From positions 1-51,591 of the forward strand of contig UQRE01000014.1 in assembly GCA_900543415.1 (NCBI GenBank): DNA of 51,591 nucleotides. Direction: 5' to 3'. Both the position numbers and the translations under genes were made by a program. A model generated the notes under the pieces. It was not told the origin of the DNA and did not search any database. It was given only the letters and a program-made list of their open reading frames with translations. Position 1 is the first letter of the stretch; each line of letters starts with the position of its first letter. This document shows, in pieces, positions 32,966 through 42,485 of this stretch. The DNA comes from an uncultured Dorea sp. Lineage in GTDB: Bacteria > Bacillota > Clostridia > Lachnospirales > Lachnospiraceae.

Positions 32966-33835
32966 GTGATCAATGTCAATATTAAAAAATACAGAGCATT
33001 TTTAAAGACGGTAGAGTGCGGAAGTTTCACAAGGGCGGCAGAAATGCTGAATTACTCTCAGTCTGGAATAAGTCGTATGATTCAAGATCTGGAAAAGGAA
33101 TGGAATGTTTCATTGTTGGAACGTGGGAAAGCAGGAATACGTCTTACTTCTGATGGAATAAAAATATTACCATACGCGAAGCGTATTTGTGATGATTATG
33201 ATAAATTGCAGATACAGATAGATGAATTGAACGGGCTTCAGACAGGGATCATACGCATCGGAACCTTTTCCAGTGTGGCAACACATTGGCTGCCGAATAT
33301 AATCTTAGAATTTCAGAAAGATTATCCGAATGTGGATTATGAATTGCTTTTGGGTGACGATAAAGAGATTGAAAATTGGATTATGGAAGGACGTGTCGAT
33401 TTTGGATTTCTTAGACTACCGACCTTACCGGAGTTGGATACTGTTTTTTTAGAAAAAGATCCGATGATGGTGGTTTTGCCGGAGACACATGTGCTTGCAG
33501 AAGTTGAAAAAGTTCCGGTGGAAGCGTTGGAAGAATCTCCTTTTATGCTATTGGAAAAAGGAGATAAGACAGAAATCTCAGAATTTTTTGAAAGACATGG
33601 TATTGCGCCGAATATTCATTTCACAACGTGGGATGATTATGCAATTATGTCTATGGTGGAACACGGGTTAGGGATCAGTATTTTACCTAAATTAATTTTG
33701 CAAAGAATTCCGTATCGCATTGTAATGAGAGAATTGGATGTTCCACTTTACAGAGAAATAGGATTGGCATTTAGAAATAAAGATAATATATCATTGGCAG
33801 TAAAAAAGTTTTTGGAGTATCTTCCGTTTCGATAA
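32966..33835 (+). CDS. LysR-family transcriptional regulator
   Basis: A 289-aa LysR-type regulator with an N-terminal winged helix-turn-helix (residues about 5-65; FTRAAEMLNYSQSGISRMIQDLEKEW) and a substrate-binding-like C-terminal domain starting with IIRIGTFSSVATHWLPNII. It uses a GTG start, with GGGAG about seven bases upstream; no in-frame ATG fits. It is divergent from the frameshifted deacylase gene, and the ABC exporter genes lie downstream on the same strand but behind their own promoter. Target and effector are unknown. Confidence 0.9.
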   Translation: MINVNIKKYRAFLKTVECGSFTRAAEMLNYSQSGISRMIQDLEKEWNVSLLERGKAGIRLTSDGIKILPYAKRICDDYDKLQIQIDELNGLQTGIIRIGTFSSVATHWLPNIILEFQKDYPNVDYELLLGDDKEIENWIMEGRVDFGFLRLPTLPELDTVFLEKDPMMVVLPETHVLAEVEKVPVEALEESPFMLLEKGDKTEISEFFERHGIAPNIHFTTWDDYAIMSMVEHGLGISILPKLILQRIPYRIVMRELDVPLYREIGLAFRNKDNISLAVKKFLEYLPFR

Positions 33836-33851
33836 TATGAAAATGTGTGGT

Positions 33852-33881
33852 TTGACAAAAAATATGGATCGGGGATATATT
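33852..33881 (+). promoter_or_regulatory. Promoter for ABC transporter genes
   Basis: TTGACA (33852-33857) and TATATT (33876-33881), spacer 18 bases. GGGAGGG and the ATG follow about 20-30 bases later. Confidence 0.6.
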
Positions 33882-33911
33882 GAAATAAATTAGAAATTGG
33901 GAGGGCGTGGC

Positions 33912-34619
33912 ATGGAAATGGTGAAAGCAGTTGGTTTGAAAAGATATTATGATACAGAAGAAAATGAAGTGCGTGCGCTGGATGATGTGAGTCTGTCTAT
34001 AGAAGAAGGAGAATTTCTTGCCATTGTGGGAACTTCAGGAAGCGGGAAAACGACGCTTCTTAATCTGTTGGGAGGTTTGGATATTCCGACGGAGGGTGGC
34101 GTGTGGATTGAAGGTCAAAGCCTTCGGGATATGAATAATGAAGAACGGACGGTTTTTCGAAGAAAGTATATTGGCTTTGTGTTTCAGCAATATAATCTGG
34201 TGCCCATACTGAATATCTATGAGAATATTGTGCTGCCACTTCGGTTAGATGGTGCCAAGATTGATGATGAGCTATTAGAGGAAATTGTGAAATTTCTTGG
34301 AATAAAAGAAAAACTCGGAAATCTTCCGAAGGAGTTATCTGGAGGTCAGCAGCAAAGGGTAGCAATTGCAAGAGCGCTTCTTGCCAAACCGGCGCTTCTC
34401 TTAGCGGACGAACCTACAGGGAGTCTTGATTCGGCGACAAGTAGAGAAGTGATGAAGCTACTCAGAACTTGCGGAGAGCGATATCATCAGACGATTGTGG
34501 TTGTGACACATCAGCAGGAGGTGGCGCAGATGGCGGATCGGATCATCCACCTTTTGGACGGAAAGATTTATAAAGAAGAAAAAATACATACACGAGAAGG
34601 TGAGGGAGGAATTGCATGA
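33912..34619 (+). CDS. ABC transporter ATP-binding protein (MacB/BceA type)
   Basis: A 235-aa ATPase of the type that drives FtsX-like permeases in peptide or lipoprotein export and antimicrobial-peptide resistance. Walker A is GTSGSGKTT (residues 40-48), the signature is LSGGQQQRVAIARAL, and Walker B is ALLLADEPTGSLD. GFVFQQYNLVPILNIYENI is typical of the LolD/MacB/BceA branch. The start at 33912 is favoured by GGGAGGG; an in-frame ATG at 33897 overlaps that site. It ends with a 4-base overlap (ATGA) into the permease gene. Confidence 0.93.
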   Translation: MEMVKAVGLKRYYDTEENEVRALDDVSLSIEEGEFLAIVGTSGSGKTTLLNLLGGLDIPTEGGVWIEGQSLRDMNNEERTVFRRKYIGFVFQQYNLVPILNIYENIVLPLRLDGAKIDDELLEEIVKFLGIKEKLGNLPKELSGGQQQRVAIARALLAKPALLLADEPTGSLDSATSREVMKLLRTCGERYHQTIVVVTHQQEVAQMADRIIHLLDGKIYKEEKIHTREGEGGIA

Positions 34620-37270
34620 GTTCTGTAACAGAAATGCTTGCCAAGACTCACAGCCGATACAATAAAGGACGTAATCGCATTTTAACAGCAGCAGTCTGCT
34701 TGTGTATTCTCACACTGACAATTGTATTTGGAATTGCGTCCGAAAAAATCGAAGCAGAATACTTAAAGGCGGTAAGAGAGGCGGGGACAACAGCATCAGC
34801 CTGTATAGAGAAAGGTGATAAGTTATTATATAGCAGCGCACTTGGTCTTCCGTATGTGAAAAAGGCAGGAAGAAGAGTTACTGTGGGAAGCGTTTCACAG
34901 AATAAAGCGGACGCCTCCGGATTGTGCACCTTGCAGGCGGTGGATCAAAATGCATGGGAGTACATTCAAAAACCTGCATATACAGATGTCCAAGGTCATT
35001 ATCCGACAAAAGAGCAGGAAATGATGTTGCCTGTCGATGTGTTAAAGGAAATAGGAATTGCTCAGCCAAAAGAAGGGATGAAACTTTCATTTACCGTAAC
35101 CATCGGTTTCTTTGAACAAAGACAGGAGCACTTTGTCTTAAGCGGATGGTATAAGAGCTATGTGAAAGACAGAAAAGAGCAGGCGGCTTATATTTCAGAG
35201 GGGAAGGCGGCATCTCTTGGATGCGATCTTGAACAGGAATCGGATATTTTGATTTGTCCGAAGAATCGGATGAGCTGGGAAGAAACAGAACAAAAGTTAT
35301 ATGAAGATCTTGTAGGAGAGAGGACAGATATTATCATCACCGTTCAAAATCCTTTCGCCTATGAGGCGTTTCGAAAAATGGCGGGCGGTTACGGTATGGC
35401 AGGAGTGGAGGCACTCATAATTCTGGGCGGTATGTTCTTCCTTGTCTATAATGTGTTATGTCTGTCTATGGCAGAGGACCTTAGACAAATGGGGCTTCTC
35501 AATACGATTGGAACTACAATGAAACAGATCCGAAGTGTTTATTTCCGACAGATTTTCGGTATCCTCATCCGAGGAACGACGCTTGGAACCTTATGCTCGA
35601 TTGTATTGTTAGTATTTGTTCTGCCTCGGATTCTTGGAAATTCTTACATGGAAACATTTGGGCGGTCGGTAACATTTCAGATTTTTCAATGGAAGGTTCT
35701 TATGCTTTCCGTCTGTTTTGCAGTTCTTGTAACGGGGATGGTCAGTGGAATTGTTATTTATCGTATGGTCAATCTATCCTGCCTTGAAAGCATGAATTAT
35801 GTGCGTGAGACAAGGAAAAAGAAAAGAAAGAGAAATGCCCACACGTGGAAATATCAAAGTGAACGGAGTGCAGACGCAGAACTGTGGTATATGGCGTGGC
35901 AGAATGTGAAACGGTACAGAGGAAGATTTGTGATGACTGTGTTATCGCTCTTCCTCGGAATCGAAATGTTTCTGTGTGCGTTTGTCATTACACGGGAAAG
36001 TGACTACTCCAAAGTGATTGAAAAACGCCCCGATTTCCTAATTGCCGGAACATTCAGTAAATTCGGACAGGAAGAAGGCTATGGTCTGGAATACAAAAGT
36101 CAGGATGCGGAAAAAGATCCTATGGAAACAACAGGGGATGCAACAATGCTTTTGTATGATAATGAGAGTGATGGGTTCTCGCCTATTTCTACAACTGTAA
36201 GAAATGAATTATTGGGGATAGACGGTGTGAATAAAAAGACCTCCTGCATATTGGAAGGAGCTTACATGAATGTGAGTATGGCGAGAAAGGCATATCTTCC
36301 TTTGGAAAATGTAGTTCGGGAAAATGAAATCATAAAAGAAGGCGTTGGTTTTTCTACGGAATATGAGATGGTAGAAAACGCGTCTCCAAACGCAGTACAG
36401 ATTTTAAACGAGAAAGATTTGGGGGAATTAGAAAGATACGTAGATAGACACCATATTCCAGCGGATATGGAAAGTGTCAGAAAAGGAACGGGTGTGTTGA
36501 TTCTCCATGATCATCAGATTGGCAGAAATCGAGGAAAAGAGATAGAAGAAGGAATCGGAGAACCGGTGTATTTTAAAGCGCTTCCTTCAGAAGAAAAATG
36601 GAAAGAATTTGCCAAGAGTTCCGAAAAAGAAAGAGGAGAAATGATTGATACAGGAATGATGACGGGACAGCAATCGGAAGTGTATGGTATTGCAGGCTAT
36701 CTTGACAGTAAGGAAGAAGACTTTCCAGAGTTAGCGAGAACTTGGCATAATTCAGAAGGGATGTTTATGTATCTTATGAGCGAAAAAGGTTTTCAGAAGC
36801 TTCCGACAACAAAAAAGACATTATATATGGAGCTTGAAGCAGAGAAGGGAAAAGAAACACTTGTCAAAAAAGAGGTTCAGAATATTTTGGCGAAAGAAAA
36901 TCAGAGACGTGCAGAAATAAAGCGCATCAATTGGTCCGGCGAAGAAGTGGGAGAGGCAGGTATTTTTTGCATCTATAAGTCAGAACTTCTTGCAGAGGCA
37001 TCTTCATATATCCAAGGGAATCGAATCCTTTTTGGCAGTATCAGTGCGGTTCTTCTGATCGCCGGATTGATGAACTTTGCCAATGTGATGATTACAAGCA
37101 TTTTGACCAGAAAACAGGATTTTCTTGTTATGGAAAAGATTGGTATGACAAAAAGGCAGAAGCGGAAACTTCTTGTGATGGAAGGGATGTATTATGTTTT
37201 AATTGTTGCAGTACTTCTGTTAACAGTTGGAGTAGGGATGTTGTATTTGATTAGTAAGAGTATAAAATAA
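34616..37270 (+). CDS. FtsX-like ABC permease, possibly C-terminally shortened
   Basis: An 884-aa membrane permease with two FtsX-type modules. Helices are near residues 20-40, 265-288, 312-335, 358-382, 437-459, 803-828 and 854-877, with a first outer domain (about 45-260) and a second large one (about 460-800). Each module normally has one helix, an outer domain and three helices. The second module here shows only two helices after its outer domain, and the protein stops at LYLISKSIK, immediately after the seventh helix. The usual final helix and tail of some 60-80 residues are missing. It may be a 3'-truncated gene. Cargo is unknown; no two-component system is adjacent. Confidence 0.8.
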   Translation: MSSVTEMLAKTHSRYNKGRNRILTAAVCLCILTLTIVFGIASEKIEAEYLKAVREAGTTASACIEKGDKLLYSSALGLPYVKKAGRRVTVGSVSQNKADASGLCTLQAVDQNAWEYIQKPAYTDVQGHYPTKEQEMMLPVDVLKEIGIAQPKEGMKLSFTVTIGFFEQRQEHFVLSGWYKSYVKDRKEQAAYISEGKAASLGCDLEQESDILICPKNRMSWEETEQKLYEDLVGERTDIIITVQNPFAYEAFRKMAGGYGMAGVEALIILGGMFFLVYNVLCLSMAEDLRQMGLLNTIGTTMKQIRSVYFRQIFGILIRGTTLGTLCSIVLLVFVLPRILGNSYMETFGRSVTFQIFQWKVLMLSVCFAVLVTGMVSGIVIYRMVNLSCLESMNYVRETRKKKRKRNAHTWKYQSERSADAELWYMAWQNVKRYRGRFVMTVLSLFLGIEMFLCAFVITRESDYSKVIEKRPDFLIAGTFSKFGQEEGYGLEYKSQDAEKDPMETTGDATMLLYDNESDGFSPISTTVRNELLGIDGVNKKTSCILEGAYMNVSMARKAYLPLENVVRENEIIKEGVGFSTEYEMVENASPNAVQILNEKDLGELERYVDRHHIPADMESVRKGTGVLILHDHQIGRNRGKEIEEGIGEPVYFKALPSEEKWKEFAKSSEKERGEMIDTGMMTGQQSEVYGIAGYLDSKEEDFPELARTWHNSEGMFMYLMSEKGFQKLPTTKKTLYMELEAEKGKETLVKKEVQNILAKENQRRAEIKRINWSGEEVGEAGIFCIYKSELLAEASSYIQGNRILFGSISAVLLIAGLMNFANVMITSILTRKQDFLVMEKIGMTKRQKRKLLVMEGMYYVLIVAVLLLTVGVGMLYLISKSIK

Positions 37271-37272
37271 AT

Positions 37273-37308
37273 GGAGACACAACGTCTAAAAATTCCCACC
37301 TTGTCTCC
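37273..37308. other. Inverted repeat after the permease gene
   Basis: GGAGACA (37273-37279) pairs with TGTCTCC (37302-37308) around 22 bases. No T run follows. It could be a weak terminator or a remnant of an intergenic repeat. Confidence 0.35.
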
Positions 37309-37329
37309 GTCCCTACAATCGGTTATACT
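37301..37329 (+). promoter_or_regulatory. Promoter for cmk-ispH-S1
   Basis: TTGTCT (37301-37306) and TATACT (37324-37329), spacer 17 bases. The cmk start is about 45 bases downstream with GGAGGAG. Confidence 0.55.
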
Positions 37330-37374
37330 TAAACCGTTGAAGATAATAAATTAAAATATAGATGGAGGAGTAAC

Positions 37375-38031
37375 ATGGGATACAATGTAGCGATTGACGG
37401 ACCTGCCGGAGCAGGGAAAAGTACCATTGCCAAGCTGGTGGCAAAGGAAAAGGGATATGTATACGTAGATACAGGGGCAATGTACCGCGGGCTTGCAATC
37501 CATTTTCTTGAAAATGGGATTGAGGCGGAAGAAAAAGAAAAGATTGCAGAAGCATGTAAGGATGCAGATGTGACAATCCGCTATGAAGACGGTCAGCAGC
37601 AAGTGTATTTGAACGGGAAAAATATTACTGCAAAGCTTCGTGAGGAAGCAGTTGGAAATATGGCGTCTAAGAGTTCTGCCATTCCGGAAGTGAGAGCAAA
37701 GCTTCTGGAGCTTCAGCGGGAGCTTGCAAGAAAAGAAGATGTTATTATGGATGGAAGAGATATCGGTACGTGCGTTTTACCGGATGCTGATGTGAAAGTT
37801 TTTTTAACTGCCAGTGTGGAGACGCGTGCGAAGCGCCGCTATGATGAACTCGTGGAAAAAGGTGTGGCTTGTGATCTGGAGGAGATTGCAAGAGATATTG
37901 CCGAGAGAGACGAACGGGACTCTACAAGAGAGATTGCACCGCTTAAACAGGCGGAAGACGCAGTGCTTGTAGACAGCTCTCATATGACCATTGAAGAGGT
38001 GGTAGCGGCAATTGTAAAGCTGTGTGATTAA
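37375..38031 (+). CDS. cmk: Cytidylate kinase
   Basis: Phosphorylates CMP and dCMP with ATP, 218 aa. The P-loop is AIDGPAGAGKSTIAK, followed by YVDTGAMYRGLA and the DGRDIGTCVLPDADVKVFLT nucleotide-binding region. RRYDELVEKG and RDERDSTREIAPLK match the family C-terminus. GGAGGAG precedes the ATG. ispH follows after 28 bases; the cmk-ispH-S1 order is common in Clostridia. Confidence 0.96.
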   Translation: MGYNVAIDGPAGAGKSTIAKLVAKEKGYVYVDTGAMYRGLAIHFLENGIEAEEKEKIAEACKDADVTIRYEDGQQQVYLNGKNITAKLREEAVGNMASKSSAIPEVRAKLLELQRELARKEDVIMDGRDIGTCVLPDADVKVFLTASVETRAKRRYDELVEKGVACDLEEIARDIAERDERDSTREIAPLKQAEDAVLVDSSHMTIEEVVAAIVKLCD

Positions 38032-38059
38032 GAAGAATCTGTAAAAGGAGACAAAAATT

Positions 38060-38917
38060 ATGAACGTAGAACTTGCGAAGACCGCAGGATTCTGTTTCGG
38101 AGTGAAACGAGCAGTGGAAACGGTGTATGAACAGGTGGAGAAGCACAGTGGAGAAAAGATCTATACTTATGGACCGATTATTCACAACGAAGAAGTGATC
38201 AAAGATATGGCAAGCCACGGAGTCGGTGTCCTTAACAGTCTGGAAGAACTTAAGGAACTGACCGAAGGGATTGTGATCATCCGTTCCCACGGAGTACCCA
38301 AATTCATTTATGATCTTCTGGAAGAACGTGGAATTGCCTATGTAGATGCCACCTGTCCTTTTGTGAAGAAAATCCATAAAATTGTATGGAGAGAAAGTGA
38401 GAACGGTGCACATATTGTGATCATAGGCAATGCAGAGCATCCTGAAGTCGAAGGAATCAAAGGATGGGCAAAAAATCAAGTGACGATCATTCAAACGACG
38501 GAGGAAGCTGCGGACTTTTCAATTGAAGATGAGAATCAACCGGTTTGTATTGTGTCACAGACGACATTTAATTACAAGAAATTCAAAGATATAGTTGAAA
38601 TTATCGAGAAAAAGAGGTATGATATAACTGTTTTAAATACGATTTGCAGTGCTACAAAAGAGCGTCAGGAAGAAGCTTACGACATTGCAAAGCGGGTGGA
38701 CGCTATGATCGTCATTGGAGACAAGAGAAGTTCCAATACCCGTAAGTTATTTGAAATCTGCAGCAATGCATGCGCGGATACGTACTACATACAGACACTT
38801 GACGATTTGGATATGAATCAATTAAGGTCCGTGGAAACAGTAGGTATTACAGCAGGGGCATCCACGCCCAACAATATAATTGAGGAGGTTCAAAATAATG
38901 TCAGAATTAACTTTTGA
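38060..38917 (+). CDS. ispH: 4-Hydroxy-3-methylbut-2-enyl diphosphate reductase
   Basis: Last enzyme of the non-mevalonate isoprenoid pathway, an oxygen-sensitive 4Fe-4S protein of 285 aa. Three cluster-binding cysteines are Cys12 in AGFCFGVKRAV, Cys99 in VDATCPFVKKIH and Cys196 in LNTICSATKERQ. Conserved TYGPIIHNEEV and SHGVP are present. AAAGGAG precedes the ATG. Its 3' end overlaps the S1-domain gene by 20 bases. In several Clostridia the two are one fused protein; here they are separate but overlapping. Confidence 0.96.
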   Translation: MNVELAKTAGFCFGVKRAVETVYEQVEKHSGEKIYTYGPIIHNEEVIKDMASHGVGVLNSLEELKELTEGIVIIRSHGVPKFIYDLLEERGIAYVDATCPFVKKIHKIVWRESENGAHIVIIGNAEHPEVEGIKGWAKNQVTIIQTTEEAADFSIEDENQPVCIVSQTTFNYKKFKDIVEIIEKKRYDITVLNTICSATKERQEEAYDIAKRVDAMIVIGDKRSSNTRKLFEICSNACADTYYIQTLDDLDMNQLRSVETVGITAGASTPNNIIEEVQNNVRINF

Positions 38918-40001
38918 ACAAATGTTAGAAGAGTCTTTTAAGACAATTAGAAATGGAGAGGTTGTAGACGGTACTGTTATCGACGTGAAACCGGATGAGA
39001 TCATCCTGAATATAGGCTACAAGGCAGATGGTATCATCATGAGAAATGAGTATACTAACGAGCCAAATGTAGATTTGACAACTCTCGTATCAGTAGGAGA
39101 TGCTATGACTGTAAAAGTCTTAAAAGTTAATGACGGAGAAGGTCAGGTGCTGTTGACATACAAGAGACTGGCTGCTGAGAAGGGTAACGAAAGATTAAAA
39201 GAAGCATATGAGAATCACGAAGTGCTGAAAGCACCGGTTGCTCAGATTTTAGGCGGCGGTTTAAGCGTAGTTGTTGACGAGGCAAGAGTATTCATTCCGG
39301 CAAGCCTTGTATCTGACACTTATGAGAAGGATTTAAGCAAATATCAGGATCAGGAGATTGAGTTCGTGATCAGCGAGTTTAATCCAAGAAGAAACCGTGT
39401 GATCGGTGACAGAAGACAGCTTCTTGTTGCTGAGAGAGCTGAGAAGCAGAAAGAGCTGTTCGCAAAACTTCAAGTTGGCGATACAGTAGAAGGAACAGTT
39501 AAGAACGTAACTGACTTTGGTGCGTTTGTTGACCTTGGCGGCGTAGACGGACTTCTTCACATCTCAGAGATGTCTTGGGGCCGTGTAGAAAATCCGAAGA
39601 AAGTATTCCAGGTTGGTGACAAATTAAATGTCCTGATCAAAGATATCAACGATACAAAGATTGCGTTAAGCCTCAAGTTCCCAGAGACAAACCCATGGGC
39701 AAATGCTTCTGAGACTTATGCAGTTGGCAAAGTGATCGAAGGAAAGGTTGCAAGAATGACAGACTTTGGAGCATTCGTAGAACTTGCACCGGGCGTAGAT
39801 GCACTGCTTCATGTTTCTCAGATTTCCAGAGCACATGTGGACAAACCATCTGATGTTCTGTCTGTAGGACAGGTAGTCGAAGCCAAGATCGTTGATCTTA
39901 ACGAAGCTGAGAAAAAGATCAGCTTGAGCATGAAAGCATTAGAACCGGCTGAAGAAGCGGTAGAAGGCGGAGAAGTCAGTGAGGATGTTACAGAAGAATA
40001 A
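38898..40001 (+). CDS. rpsA: S1-domain RNA-binding protein (ribosomal protein S1-like)
   Basis: A 367-aa protein with four S1 RNA-binding repeats at residues about 16-85, 100-168, 188-258 and 273-345. The last two are the most canonical (GTVKNVTDFGAFVDLGGVDG and GKVARMTDFGAFVELAPGVD). A short acidic tail follows. Low-GC Gram-positive S1 proteins are shorter than the six-repeat E. coli form and help translation initiation or RNA handling. The start at 38898 is set by GAGGAGG in the end of ispH; an in-frame ATG 18 bases earlier overlaps that site. Confidence 0.9.
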   Translation: MSELTFEQMLEESFKTIRNGEVVDGTVIDVKPDEIILNIGYKADGIIMRNEYTNEPNVDLTTLVSVGDAMTVKVLKVNDGEGQVLLTYKRLAAEKGNERLKEAYENHEVLKAPVAQILGGGLSVVVDEARVFIPASLVSDTYEKDLSKYQDQEIEFVISEFNPRRNRVIGDRRQLLVAERAEKQKELFAKLQVGDTVEGTVKNVTDFGAFVDLGGVDGLLHISEMSWGRVENPKKVFQVGDKLNVLIKDINDTKIALSLKFPETNPWANASETYAVGKVIEGKVARMTDFGAFVELAPGVDALLHVSQISRAHVDKPSDVLSVGQVVEAKIVDLNEAEKKISLSMKALEPAEEAVEGGEVSEDVTEE

Positions 40002-40027
40002 TTCAAAACATCATAGCGAAAATAGAT

Positions 40028-40058
40028 GAGATAGAGGCTGGTAGGTCTCTATCTTTTA
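40028..40058 (+). terminator. Terminator after the S1 gene
   Basis: AGATAGAG (40029-40036) with CTCTATCT (40047-40054), a perfect 8-bp stem that can extend at both ends, followed by TTTTATA. Confidence 0.7.
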
Positions 40059-40179
40059 TATGTTAAAAAAACAACGAACTGTTTGTGAAAATATACAATG
40101 GAATATTCTGATTGACTGGAAAAATTGTGTGTTTTCATGTATAGTATAGAAAGAGTTAAAAGGAAGGAAGGAAAAAGGA

Positions 40180-41499
40180 ATGGCATTGTTGACATTTAAG
40201 GGTGGTATTCATCCTGATGATGGCAAAAACCTTGCAAAAGACAAGGCGATTGTTGAAGTGGCACCAAAAGGGGATCTTGTATATCCAATCTCCCAGCATA
40301 TCGGTGCGCCTGCCAATCCAGTTGTAGCGGTTGGCGACCATGTTTTAAAAGGCCAGATGATAGCGGAAGCCGGCGGATTTGTATCTGCGCCGATTTACGC
40401 GTCAGTTTCTGGTACCGTTAAGGCGATTGCTCCACATTTGAACCCTACCGGAGGTACGGTGAACAGTATTGTGATCGAGAATGACGGTGAATACAAGGAA
40501 GTAGAGTATCCGGAAGTGAAGCCTGTAGACGAGATGACAAAAGAAGAGATTCTTAACATCATTGGTCAGGCAGGTGTTGTAGGTATGGGAGGTGCGGGAT
40601 TCCCGACGAAGGTAAAACTGTCACCGAAAGAGCCGGATAAGATTGATTACATTATCGCAAACTGTGCAGAGTGTGAGCCATATATTACTGCAGACTATAG
40701 ATGTATGCTGGAAATGCCGGAGAAGCTTGTGGGCGGTCTTAAGATTGTGTTGAAATTATTCGATAACGCAAAGGGTATTCTGGCAGTGGAAGATAACAAA
40801 CCGGATTGTATCGAGAAGTTAAAAGAGCTTGTCAAAGACGAGCCGCGTGTGGAGGTTTTGGCGCTTAAGACAAAATACCCACAGGGTGGTGAGCGTCAGT
40901 TGATCTATGCGACGACCGGAAGAGCAATCAATTCAGCGATGCTTCCGGCAGATGCAGGTTGTGTAGTAGATAACGTTGCAACACTGATCAGCATTTATCA
41001 GGCAGTGGCAGAAGGAAAGCCTTCTATGGAACGTATTGTTACTGTCAGCGGTGACGCAGTAAATGAACCGGGTAACTTCAAAGTTCCGTTCGGTATAAAT
41101 CAGGCTGAACTTGTAGAAGCGGCAGGCGGTTTCAAGAGCGAGCCGGAGAAACTGATTTCCGGTGGACCGATGATGGGATTTGCAATGTTTACACTGGATG
41201 TACCAGTGACAAAAACTTCTTCATCCATTCTCGGATTTACCAAAGATGAAGTTGCAAAATATGAACCGACAGCATGTATTAACTGTGGACGATGTGTAGA
41301 GGCCTGCCCAAGCAGACTGATTCCATCAAGACTTGCAGATTATGCAGAACATCACGATGAAGCAGCATTTACCAAGCATGAAGGACTGGAATGTATGGAA
41401 TGTGGCTCCTGTAGTTTTGTATGTCCTGCAAAGCGTCCATTGAAACAGGCAATTGGTTCTATGCGTAAGATCGCATTGGCAAATCGCAAGAAGAAATAA
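40180..41499 (+). CDS. rnfC: Rnf complex subunit C
   Basis: Peripheral cytoplasmic subunit of the Rnf ferredoxin:NAD+ oxidoreductase, 439 aa. The N-terminal FKGGIHPDDGKNLAKDK and the flavin/NADH-binding GMGGAGFPTKVKL and NCAECEPYITADYR segments match RnfC and NuoF-like folds, and an SLBB domain follows. Two 4Fe-4S motifs are present near the C-terminus: CINCGRCVEACP and CMECGSCSFVCP. AAGGAAGGAAG precedes the ATG. First gene of the six-gene CDGEAB cluster, the order typical of Clostridia. No clean -35/-10 pair is obvious upstream; TATAGT at 40140-40145 is a possible -10. Confidence 0.96.
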   Translation: MALLTFKGGIHPDDGKNLAKDKAIVEVAPKGDLVYPISQHIGAPANPVVAVGDHVLKGQMIAEAGGFVSAPIYASVSGTVKAIAPHLNPTGGTVNSIVIENDGEYKEVEYPEVKPVDEMTKEEILNIIGQAGVVGMGGAGFPTKVKLSPKEPDKIDYIIANCAECEPYITADYRCMLEMPEKLVGGLKIVLKLFDNAKGILAVEDNKPDCIEKLKELVKDEPRVEVLALKTKYPQGGERQLIYATTGRAINSAMLPADAGCVVDNVATLISIYQAVAEGKPSMERIVTVSGDAVNEPGNFKVPFGINQAELVEAAGGFKSEPEKLISGGPMMGFAMFTLDVPVTKTSSSILGFTKDEVAKYEPTACINCGRCVEACPSRLIPSRLADYAEHHDEAAFTKHEGLECMECGSCSFVCPAKRPLKQAIGSMRKIALANRKKK

Positions 41500-41531
41500 C
41501 AATTTAGAGAAAGAGGAAGAGGTGAACAAAC

Positions 41532-42485
41532 GTGAGTGAGAACAATTTATTAAAAATGTCATCTTCACCACATATAAGGGACAAAGTTACCACCGGCAAT
41601 ATCATGCTTTACGTTGTCATTGCTCTTTTGCCTGCTTCGGCGTTTGGAGTATGGAACTTTGGATTCCCTGCATTGATCATGTTGATCACAACAACAGTAA
41701 CAGCCGTTTTGACGGAGTACATATATGAAAAGTTAATGCATAAAAAGATTACCATTAACGATTGGAGTGCAGCCGTTACTGGACTTTTACTTGGACTTAA
41801 TATGCCGGCGTCGGCACCATGGTGGATGGGAGCGCTTGGAAGTGTATTTGCAATTTTGATTGTAAAACAGTTATTCGGAGGATTGGGACAGAACTTTATG
41901 AACCCGGCTCTTGGAGCAAGATGTTTCCTCCTTATCTCCTTTACAGGTCCGATGACCAAATTCATTTACGATGGTATGACAGGTCCTACACCGCTTGCGG
42001 CATTAAAGGCAGGCGAGTCTGTGAATACCATGGACATGCTTCTTGGAACAATTCCGGGAACGATTGGTGAGACATCTGTGATCGCGATTATCGTCGGAGC
42101 AATTTTCCTGATCTTAACAGGAGTGATCGATCTTCGCATTCCGGGTACTTACATTGTAACATTTGTGATCTTTGTTGGTATCTTCGGACAGTTTACAGAT
42201 GCACAGGCAGGACTTTTCGATCCGCAGTACATCACTGCACATCTGTGTGGAGGCGGACTGATGCTTGGAGCATGGTTTATGGCGACTGACTATGTAACTT
42301 CACCGATCACGAAAAAAGGGCAGTATGTATATGGAGTGCTGCTTGGTATTTTAACTGGTCTGTTCCGCCTCTTTGGCGGTACCGCAGAAGGAGTCTCTTA
42401 TGCGATTATCATTGGTAACCTTCTGGTTCCTTTGATCGAGAGAGTTACTCTTCCAAAACCATTTGGTAAAGGAGGAGAGAAATAA
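41532..42485 (+). CDS. rnfD: Rnf complex subunit D
   Basis: Integral membrane subunit with covalently bound FMN, 317 aa and about nine helices. It begins SSPHIRDKVTTGNIMLYVVIAL, and the FMN-attachment region is seen around MTGPTPLAALKAGE, with a Thr in the usual SGATPL-like position. The start is GTG at 41532, with GAGGTG about nine bases upstream; ATG at 41556 is the alternative and would drop eight residues. The stop overlaps rnfG by one base (TAATG). Confidence 0.95.
   Translation: MSENNLLKMSSSPHIRDKVTTGNIMLYVVIALLPASAFGVWNFGFPALIMLITTTVTAVLTEYIYEKLMHKKITINDWSAAVTGLLLGLNMPASAPWWMGALGSVFAILIVKQLFGGLGQNFMNPALGARCFLLISFTGPMTKFIYDGMTGPTPLAALKAGESVNTMDMLLGTIPGTIGETSVIAIIVGAIFLILTGVIDLRIPGTYIVTFVIFVGIFGQFTDAQAGLFDPQYITAHLCGGGLMLGAWFMATDYVTSPITKKGQYVYGVLLGILTGLFRLFGGTAEGVSYAIIIGNLLVPLIERVTLPKPFGKGGEK

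Noticed and set aside
37943..38494. Minus-strand open frame of 183 codons
   Set aside because: Antisense to cmk and ispH, both unmistakable; no start signal or motif.
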